Of a DNA stretch of 12,144 nucleotides, positions 6,916 through 12,144 are shown one piece after another. Each line of letters opens with the position of its first letter. Position 1 is the first letter of the stretch. Below the pieces are notes generated by a model. It made no database searches, was not told the DNA's origin, and saw only the letters and a program-made list of their open reading frames with translations. Location: positions 1 through 12,144 of the forward strand of contig CANNLO010000117.1 in NCBI GenBank assembly GCA_947505055.1, read 5' to 3'. The position numbers were made by a program, and so were the translations under genes. The stretch comes from Methylococcaceae bacterium (GTDB lineage Bacteria; Pseudomonadota; Gammaproteobacteria; Methylococcales; Methylomonadaceae).

Positions 6916-7822
6916 AGAAAATCATGCGCTGATGACCGGTCTGTTTTTGATTGCATTAATCACGGCATCAATAGCAGTTATTTTCTGGATTGGCGCCATC
7001 AATCAGGAGCGCAACCATTATGTTATTTCAACCCAGGCTTCTGTTTCCGGCCTGAATCCTGAATCCACTGTGTTTTACCGCGGGATAGAAGTAGGAAAGG
7101 TGCTTAAGATCGGGTTTGATCCCACCGACTCCAGTACCATTCTTGTGCCGATTGAAGTTGATAAAAGTATCGTGTTAACGAAAAGCGTATTCGCAACTTT
7201 ACGCTTGAAAGGCGTGACCGGTTTAACCCAGATACAGCTTGAAGATTCGGGCACTTTTCATGAAGAGTTAGTACCTGGAGATGATCCGGCGCTACGTATT
7301 CCTTTGGTGCCATCTATGACCGACCGATTGATGGATTCAGGTGAAGAACTTTTGCGGAAAGCCGATCACTTGATGGTGCGTCTGAGTGAGCTGTTAAACG
7401 ACGAAAATGAAAAAAACATTAGCGGTATCTTAAGCAACCTCAAAGTATTGTCCGACAAGCTTGCTGACTTGCAAAAAAATGTTGATAAAGCACTGATCGG
7501 CATACCGGCCTTGACCAAAGATGCCCGGGTTACCCTGAAAAACATTGATGGTTTGACCAGTGATTTGAAGGGTTTAACCAAAGAAGTGAATAATCTTGGT
7601 TTAAAAGCTGGGATACTCGTCGAGAGCGGAACAACTGCCGCCGATACGCTAACGCAATCGACTGTACCAAAACTTAACAAGCTACTCACCGAGTTACAGG
7701 CTACGACCCAACAAATTAAAAGAGTCGCGATTATGCTGGAAAATAATCCGCAAGAATTATTGCTGGGACCGGATCAGCGAGATAGAGGGCCGGGAGAACC
7801 AGGCTATAAGGATCAACAATGA
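6908..7822 (+). CDS. MCE-domain (MlaD-like) lipid transport protein
   Basis: A 304-residue protein anchored in the inner membrane by one N-terminal segment (about 10-30), with the rest in the periplasm. The MCE domain spans about 38-115 and shows the conserved Y-R-G-I-E-V-G-K-V (57-65) and L-K-G-V-T-G-L-T-Q-I-Q-L-E (100-112) segments. A long helical, coiled-coil-prone tail (about 140-290) follows, much longer than in E. coli MlaD (183 residues). In known homologues MCE rings form a hydrophobic channel to the permease. The start has an excellent AGGAG at 6896-6900, 7 nt upstream, and overlaps the ATPase gene by 8 bp. The tail is rich in K, L, T and N and could be a multimer stalk. Confidence 0.9.
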   Translation: MGRENHALMTGLFLIALITASIAVIFWIGAINQERNHYVISTQASVSGLNPESTVFYRGIEVGKVLKIGFDPTDSSTILVPIEVDKSIVLTKSVFATLRLKGVTGLTQIQLEDSGTFHEELVPGDDPALRIPLVPSMTDRLMDSGEELLRKADHLMVRLSELLNDENEKNISGILSNLKVLSDKLADLQKNVDKALIGIPALTKDARVTLKNIDGLTSDLKGLTKEVNNLGLKAGILVESGTTAADTLTQSTVPKLNKLLTELQATTQQIKRVAIMLENNPQELLLGPDQRDRGPGEPGYKDQQ

Positions 7823-8394
7823 GTCGTTTATTAATAGTGGGACTGGTATTGAGCATTGCGGGTTGCAGTCTGGCAGACAAACAACCGGCTTTTCATGATT
7901 TTGGCAGGTCTGGAGTAAGTCTGACTCGCCAAGGCAACGTGTCAATTAATGTCAATGCGCCAACCTGGCTCGGGGATAATCGCATCCGTTACCGTTTGCT
8001 TTTTGCCTCACCTTCTGAAGTCAGGTTCTACGGACTGGATCGCTGGATTGCTTCACCGTCGGAATTATTTGAGCAGTTACTAATCTCCAGTGGCAAGCTA
8101 CCTGATTATTCTCTGTTAATTCGCTTACAGGATTTTGAACAACAATTTGATGCGCCGGCTAAGGCTCATGTGGTGCTGCGCTTTTCAGTTGAAGTGTTTA
8201 TCACTGGAGATAAAGGTAAGATAGCTGAAAAAGAATTTTATCTGGTACGGCCGACTCAATCCCCTGATGCGCTTGGGGCAATCAATGGTTTTACAGCGTT
8301 AGTGAATCAGGCGACAGAGGAAATTAGCATTTGGCTTTTGGGCTTGGCAAGTCAACCGTCTCCCCTCCCCACTGAGCTTAAATTTAAAAAATAG
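7819..8394 (+). CDS. ABC-type transport auxiliary lipoprotein (PF03886-like)
   Basis: A 191-residue lipoprotein. Residues 1-15 are a lipoprotein signal peptide ending in the lipobox I-A-G-C, with C16 the lipidated residue. S17 at +2 is not aspartate, so sorting to the outer membrane is expected. The mature part resembles the ABC_trans_aux (PqiC/YmbA-like) family: R-I-R-Y-R-L-L-F, then S-E-V-R-F-Y-G-L-D-R-W-I-A-S-P. In this position the protein likely links the MCE complex to the outer membrane or finishes the lipid route. ATGA overlap with the MCE gene, with AAGGA 6 nt before the ATG, makes it the last gene of the operon. Its stop is 11 bp from the convergent membrane-protein gene. The AT-only repeat TTTTTTTA/TAAAAAAA at 8401-8419 is between or just inside them and could be a weak bidirectional stop signal. 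Confidence 0.85.
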   Translation: MSRLLIVGLVLSIAGCSLADKQPAFHDFGRSGVSLTRQGNVSINVNAPTWLGDNRIRYRLLFASPSEVRFYGLDRWIASPSELFEQLLISSGKLPDYSLLIRLQDFEQQFDAPAKAHVVLRFSVEVFITGDKGKIAEKEFYLVRPTQSPDALGAINGFTALVNQATEEISIWLLGLASQPSPLPTELKFKK

Positions 8395-8405
8395 AATTGA
8401 TTTTT

Positions 8406-8993
8406 TTAGGTTAAAAAAACAAAAATAAACGCAATTGCAAAACTGAGAGTTCCGAAAAACAGCGGGTCGTTGGAAAATCTTTTAAAGATTCCATTCAAGA
8501 TCGCCCCGCCCAAAAGATAAAAAGGGAATACAAATACAGTCGTGTAATGCCCCAAATCGCCTGGTATATAATAAAAAACGAAGGTGTTAAGAAAATAATT
8601 ACTTGAAAGATTAACGAATAACTCAAGCAACAACGCGTCTACGGAAAGCACGAAGGCAAAAACGTATTCTTCATATTTGAAGTTAAAGGACTGGATCTTT
8701 TTCTTAACAAAATAAAGATGATAGCCATAGAGTGCCCACTGAAAAAACGCAAAACGCGAAGTATCGCCATGATGTATGGGCGTTACCTGATAAGCCCAGA
8801 GCGACATATCAAACACAGCTCTACAAAAACTATTGATAGCCACCTCACTGATACAACCTATCAAGGCGAGTGTTCCACAATACATGAAAATCTCTTTCAT
8901 GCTTGTCTTCGTTGCGCTATTGGTGAGGGCGAAGCCAGAGAAATAAACAACTGCAAGCAAATACAAGAAAAAAATAATGAGGCTTGTGGCCAT
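8406..8993 (-). CDS. Polytopic membrane protein of unrecognised family
   Basis: A 195-residue protein rich in F, Y, L and V. I see about six likely membrane segments: 3-23, 35-55, 82-96, 108-130, 150-170 and 177-195. Two segments contain the same E-x-x-x-N pattern: E50-V-A-I-N54 and E124-L-F-V-N128. The stretch from W66 to W86 has W-x-Y-Q-V-T-P-I, a G-D-T-S turn and F-F-Q-W. These could mark a conserved core, but I do not recognise the family and assign no function. Start ATG at 8993 has AGAG about 8 nt upstream. Codon use and AT content look like the AT-rich left part of the window more than the lysS side. Its promoter would have to lie in the inverted-repeat cluster next to lysS. Confidence 0.7.
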   Translation of the reverse strand: MATSLIIFFLYLLAVVYFSGFALTNSATKTSMKEIFMYCGTLALIGCISEVAINSFCRAVFDMSLWAYQVTPIHHGDTSRFAFFQWALYGYHLYFVKKKIQSFNFKYEEYVFAFVLSVDALLLELFVNLSSNYFLNTFVFYYIPGDLGHYTTVFVFPFYLLGGAILNGIFKRFSNDPLFFGTLSFAIAFIFVFLT

Positions 8994-9010
8994 AGGGTTC
9001 TCTAAACTGA

Positions 9011-9129
9011 TTTAATCATTAAAGCTGGATCGGGCATGATGCCCATAACGCTGTCAGGCGAACTTGACATGATTTTCGCGTAAACCGCGAAAACGATAGG
9101 TTAAGACGTCTCGAACGGGCTGAGCCCGT
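9011..9129. repeat. Cluster of short perfect inverted repeats after lysS
   Basis: Four perfect inverted repeats lie between lysS and the membrane-protein gene: TTTAAT/ATTAAA with 1-nt centre (9011-9023), GGGCA/TGCCC with loop TGA (9032-9044), TTTTCGCG/CGCGAAAA with a 5-nt loop (9073-9093), and ACGGGC/GCCCGT with loop TGA (9115-9129). The second and fourth share a GGGC core and the same TGA loop and flank the strong central hairpin. An 8-bp palindrome AGACGTCT is at 9104-9111. A lysS transcript would end here, yet none of the stems is followed by a good T run, so a repetitive palindromic element is as plausible as a terminator. Confidence 0.6.
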
Positions 9130-9148
9130 CCGGTTAGATCATTAGACT

Positions 9149-10648
9149 TTAACTCTTGGGCCGCATGTGTGGAAACAACAACACATCGCGTATTGACGGT
9201 GCATCGGCAAACAGCATCACCAAACGATCGATACCGATGCCCTCTCCTGCTGTCGGTGGCATGCCGTGTTCCAAAGCTATAATGTAATCGGCATCGAAGT
9301 GCATGGCTTCGTCATCACCGGCTTCTTTTTCTTCAACCTGTTTTTGAAAACGCGCCGCCTGATCTTCCGCGTCATTCAACTCGGTAAAGCCATTAGCTAT
9401 TTCACGTCCACCAACAAAAAACTCGAAGCGATCGGTGACATGCGGATTATCATCATTACGTCGAGCCAGTGGTGAAACCTCGACCGGATACGCGGTAATA
9501 AAGGTTGGATTCATCAACTTGCTTTCCACGGTTTTTTCAAAGATTTCGATCTGGATTTTACCCAAACCATAACCGTCTTTAACGGGAATATGCAGGTTCT
9601 TGGCCACTTCAACAGCCGCTTCGCGAGTGGAAATGTTTTCTGCCGTTAACGCCGGATTAAAATGCAAAATTGAATCAAATACAGTCATACGATCGAACGG
9701 CTTGCCAAAATCGTATTGCTCACCTTGATAAGTAATCTCGGTTTGCCCAAGCACCTCAATGGCAACTCCGCGTAACATAGCCTCGGTTAGATCCATTAAA
9801 TCGTGATATTCTGCATAAGCCTGATAAAACTCCAGCATGGTGAATTCAGGATTATGACGCGACGACAAACCTTCGTTACGGAAGTTGCGGTTAATTTCAA
9901 ACACCCGTTCGAAACCACCAACAACCAAACGTTTTAAATACAACTCTGGCGCGATACGTAAATACAGTTCCATATCCAGCGCGTTGTGAAAAGTCGTAAA
10001 CGGACGCGCGGTTGCTCCACCCGGGATCATTTGCATCATCGGCGTTTCAACTTCCAGAAAATTACGCTCGATCAGAAATTGACGAATATAAGCGACAACC
10101 TTGGAACGAATCAAAAAAGTGTTGCGCGAACTTTCGCTCATGATCAAATCCAGATAACGCTGGCGATATTTGATCTCCTGATCGGCAAGACCATGAAATT
10201 TTTCCGGCAACGGACGCAAGGCTTTGGTCAGCAATCGGATATCATCCACCTTGACACTAAGCTCACCAGTTTGCGTCACAAACAAAACACCTTCCGCGCC
10301 GATGATGTCGCCAATATCCCATTTTTTGAACTGCTCGTTATAGAAATTTTCAGGCAAGGTATCGCGAGTGACATAAAGCTGGATTTTGCCTGACATATCC
10401 TGGATATGGGCAAAACTGGCTTTACCCATTACACGACGCGTCATCATACGACCGGCGAGTTTTACGCGTATAGGATCTGCTTCCAGGTCTTCTTTAGTTT
10501 TTTCACTATATTCAGCCAGCAATTCACCGGCAACTACATTGCGACGAAAATCAGTAGGAAAGGCAATGCCGCCGTTTTCACGCAACTCGTTTAATTTGCT
10601 ACGGCGTTGTTTGATTTGTTCTTGTTCGTCGTGTTCTAGTTCTGACAT
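9149..10648 (-). CDS. lysS: Lysyl-tRNA synthetase, class II
   Basis: A 499-residue cytoplasmic enzyme that charges tRNA-Lys, close to E. coli LysS (505). The N-terminal OB-fold anticodon-binding domain covers about 60-145, with V-K-L-A-G-R and [10 protein letters not shown]. The class II catalytic core follows: motif 1 around 180-207 ending F-L-E-V-E-T-P-M, motif 2 at about 250-275 ([11 protein letters not shown] and H-N-P-E-F-T), and motif 3 near the C-terminus (G-I-G-I-D-R-L, about 470-476), followed by the usual L-F-P-x-M-R-P end. ATG at 10648 has only a weak AGAG 12 nt upstream, so translation may depend on coupling to prfB. It lies 64 bp downstream of prfB on the same strand, the arrangement known from E. 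coli. Confidence 0.97.
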   Translation of the reverse strand: MSELEHDEQEQIKQRRSKLNELRENGGIAFPTDFRRNVVAGELLAEYSEKTKEDLEADPIRVKLAGRMMTRRVMGKASFAHIQDMSGKIQLYVTRDTLPENFYNEQFKKWDIGDIIGAEGVLFVTQTGELSVKVDDIRLLTKALRPLPEKFHGLADQEIKYRQRYLDLIMSESSRNTFLIRSKVVAYIRQFLIERNFLEVETPMMQMIPGGATARPFTTFHNALDMELYLRIAPELYLKRLVVGGFERVFEINRNFRNEGLSSRHNPEFTMLEFYQAYAEYHDLMDLTEAMLRGVAIEVLGQTEITYQGEQYDFGKPFDRMTVFDSILHFNPALTAENISTREAAVEVAKNLHIPVKDGYGLGKIQIEIFEKTVESKLMNPTFITAYPVEVSPLARRNDDNPHVTDRFEFFVGGREIANGFTELNDAEDQAARFQKQVEEKEAGDDEAMHFDADYIIALEHGMPPTAGEGIGIDRLVMLFADAPSIRDVLLFPHMRPKS

Positions 10649-10712
10649 TTTATTTGTTAACTCTGTTGTTTGTGTTAATTGCCTAAAGGCTGCTTATGCG
10701 GAAGTACTGACT

Positions 10713-11811
10713 TTACAAGCCACTCTTCAAACTGGCCTCAATAAACTGATCCAGATCACCATCCAAAACTGCCTGGGTGTTGCCGGTTTCGACGCTGGTG
10801 CGCAAATCCTTGATGCGGGATTGATCCAGTACATAAGAACGAATCTGACTGCCCCAGCCTATATCCGATTTGGTATCTTCCAAAGCCTGTGCCGATTCGC
10901 TACGTTTACGCATTTCCAGTTCGTACAATTTGGCTTTTAATTGCTTCATCGCGGTATCGCGGTTTTTATGTTGCGACCGGTCACTTTGACATTGCACGAC
11001 AATACCTGTCGGATTATGCGTCATACGCACCGCCGATTCGGTTTTGTTAATATGCTGACCACCCGCGCCGCTGGCCCGATAAACATCGACACGAATATCG
11101 GCAGGATTGATGTCGATGTCGATATCATCATCAATTTCCGGCGAAACAAAAACCGAGGCAAACGAAGTATGGCGGCGATTACCAGAATCGAACGGCGACT
11201 TTCTGACCAGACGATGAACACCGGTTTCAGTGCGCAACCAACCGAACGCGTATTCGCCTTCAAATTTGATAGTCGCACTTTTGATACCGGCCACATCGCC
11301 TGATGATTCTTCAATCAGTTCGGTTTTAAAGCCTTTGCGCTCGCCCCAACGCAAATACATGCGTTCGATAATCGAAGCCCAATCCTGCGCTTCGGTGCCA
11401 CCGGAACCGGACTGTATATCCAAAAAGGCGTTATTGGCATCCATTTGTCCGGAAAACATTCTACGAAATTCCAGGTCTGCAACTCTTTTTTCAAAGTGTT
11501 CCAAATCATCAACGACGGTTTCAACGGTTTCTTCATCGTCTTCTTCAACCGCCATGGTCAGCAGTTCTTCAGCATCGGAAAGACCGGTTTCCAGATCATT
11601 AATGGTATTAACGATGACTTCCAATTGGCCGCGTTCTTTACCTAAAGCCTGCGCCTCTTCTGGCTTATCCCAAATTTTAGGATTTTCCAGCTCTCTTAAA
11701 ACTTCGATTAAACGTTCACTCTTAACGTCAAAGTCAAAGATACCTCCTAAGGGCATCGCCACGGCTTTTTAAGTCGGCTATTTTGTTTTTTATCGGATTA
11801 ATTTCTTGCAT
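10713..11811 (-). CDS. prfB: Peptide chain release factor 2 with programmed +1 frameshift
   Basis: RF2 recognises UAA and UGA stop codons and triggers peptide release on the ribosome. The true start is the ATG at 11811-11809: 25 codons (M-Q-E-I-N-P to L-R-R-Y-L) run into an in-frame TGA at 11736-11734. A +1 shift on CTT-TGA continues as D-F-D-V-K-S-E-R-L in the long downstream frame, giving 365 residues, the same length as E. coli RF2. Landmarks then fall on E. coli numbering: S-P-F at 205-207 (stop-codon reading) and G-G-Q at 250-252 (catalysis), with alanine at 246 as in most bacteria. Annotation software would start it at 11762 (M-A-M-P-L-G-G-I) and lose the first exon-like part. A sigma-70-like promoter lies about 70 bp upstream. 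lysS follows. Very high certainty. Confidence 0.97.
11733..11748 (-). promoter_or_regulatory. prfB: Programmed +1 frameshift signal of prfB
   Basis: On the minus strand the sequence reads AGG AGG TAT CTT TGA C. It contains an internal Shine-Dalgarno-like AGGAGG three bases before the CTT slippery codon, then the TGA and the C at the fourth position that weakens termination. E. coli has the same layout with AGGGGG. Low RF2 lets the ribosome pause at UGA and shift, so RF2 level controls its own synthesis. Confidence 0.97.
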
Positions 11812-12016
11812 GAGGTGTATTTAACCAAGGACAGTCAAGATTCGACGCTTATCGACGCGAGTCATGAAAACTTTAAACAGGCTAACGATTATAAACTATT
11901 ACAACCCCACGATAAACAAACCCGCACAATTAGCGGTTCCAAACCAATAGATTCAATAAGTTAAAAAATAATTACCCTTCACCTACACTTAACACCTAAA
12001 GTTTCGGAGTTCGTTT
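11812..12016. other. AT-rich region upstream of prfB
   Basis: This holds the prfB leader (about 70 nt from the predicted start of transcription) and its promoter, plus AT-rich sequence to 12016. A short inverted repeat GGTT/AACC is at about 11935-11945. I see no further gene. Confidence 0.5.
11888..11916 (-). promoter_or_regulatory. Candidate sigma-70 promoter for prfB-lysS
   Basis: On the minus strand, TATAAT (11893-11888) is a perfect -10 box. A poor -35 candidate, TTTATC (11916-11911), lies exactly 17 bp upstream. Transcription would start near 11881, leaving a leader of about 70 nt before the prfB ATG. The weak -35 match lowers certainty. Confidence 0.5.
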
Positions 12017-12144
12017 TTAGCCGCATAGCAGTCGTTCATCCCTGATTTCCAAGGCCTCTAGCCTTAACGTCCTAGCGTCAAGTTGGAGAACTTGCAAAAA
12101 CCAGCATTCTATGTGGGCATCAATGACATCCATTGCGATGGCAA
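12017..12144 (-). CDS. Open frame entering from the right edge, possibly part of a dispersed repeat
   Basis: On the minus strand a frame is open from the window edge (12142) to a TAA at 12019-12017, 41 codons. It ends L-Q-V-L-Q-L-D-A-R-T then L-E-I-R-D-E-R-L-L-C-G. I do not recognise the protein. The plus strand is also open over about 12068-12144. The DNA contains short perfect inverted repeats, AAGGC/GCCTT (12051-12065) and CAAGTT/AACTTG (12079-12094). Structure together with open frames on both strands suggests a repeated intergenic element rather than a normal gene, but the window is too short to decide. Confidence 0.3.
   Translation of the reverse strand, partial: AIAMDVIDAHIECWFLQVLQLDARTLRLEALEIRDERLLCG

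Noticed and set aside
8718..9005. 95-codon plus-strand ORF opposite the membrane-protein gene
   Set aside because: The opposite strand encodes a coherent hydrophobic protein with regular membrane segments; this frame has no such structure.
10386..10940. 184-codon plus-strand ORF spanning lysS start and prfB end
   Set aside because: Antisense to two certain genes and to their intergenic gap, with no ribosome binding site or domain.
11230..11772. 180-codon plus-strand ORF opposite prfB
   Set aside because: Serine-rich antisense shadow of RF2 coding sequence; prfB on the other strand is certain.

Overview
The window looks like chromosomal DNA of a moderately AT-rich gammaproteobacterium. The evidence is a prfB-lysS pair arranged as in enterobacteria, with RF2 landmarks at exactly the E. 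coli residue numbers, plus glyoxalase II and an MCE/Mla-type ABC lipid transport operon ending in a PF03886-type lipoprotein. A Methylococcales (methanotroph) origin would fit the overall feel of the proteins, but that is inference and nothing here proves it. I see no tRNA, rRNA, CRISPR array, transposase or prophage gene. The content is mostly housekeeping plus some small accessory genes, and I do not see a clear new multi-gene system.

Layout. Positions 1-48 may hold the first codons of a gene leaving the left edge. An aldose 1-epimerase-like gene (124-846, minus) follows. About 730 bases without a credible gene (847-1576) contain several inverted repeats and a 14-bp palindrome next to the ribosome binding site of a degenerate HD-GYP protein (1577-2515, plus). 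A convergent intergenic region holds a 12-bp tandem repeat with an inverted copy, likely a terminator for the leftward set VanZ-like gene, glyoxalase II and perhaps a small membrane peptide (4083 down to 2635). Divergent from these, only 19 bp away, is a DUF455 ferritin-like di-iron protein (4103-4897). Next comes a tightly overlapped four-gene rightward operon (4982-8394): a STAS-fused MlaE permease, an MlaF-type ATPase, an MCE/MlaD protein and a PF03886-type lipoprotein. It converges on an unrecognised polytopic membrane protein (8406-8993, minus).

The right third is lysS (9149-10648) and prfB (10713-11811), both leftward. A cluster of inverted repeats lies between lysS and the membrane-protein gene. 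The prfB gene carries the classical programmed +1 frameshift, so the true gene begins at 11811 and not at the first ATG (11762) of the long downstream frame. A probable sigma-70 promoter sits upstream. The right edge (12017-12144) has an open minus-strand frame within sequence rich in small inverted repeats, which may be a dispersed repeat or the end of an unknown gene.

Functionally, the clearest unit is the MCE operon: an inner-membrane ABC engine with an MCE periplasmic component and an outer-membrane-type lipoprotein, expected to move phospholipid or another hydrophobic substrate across the envelope. prfB and lysS form a translation operon with UGA-dependent feedback on RF2.
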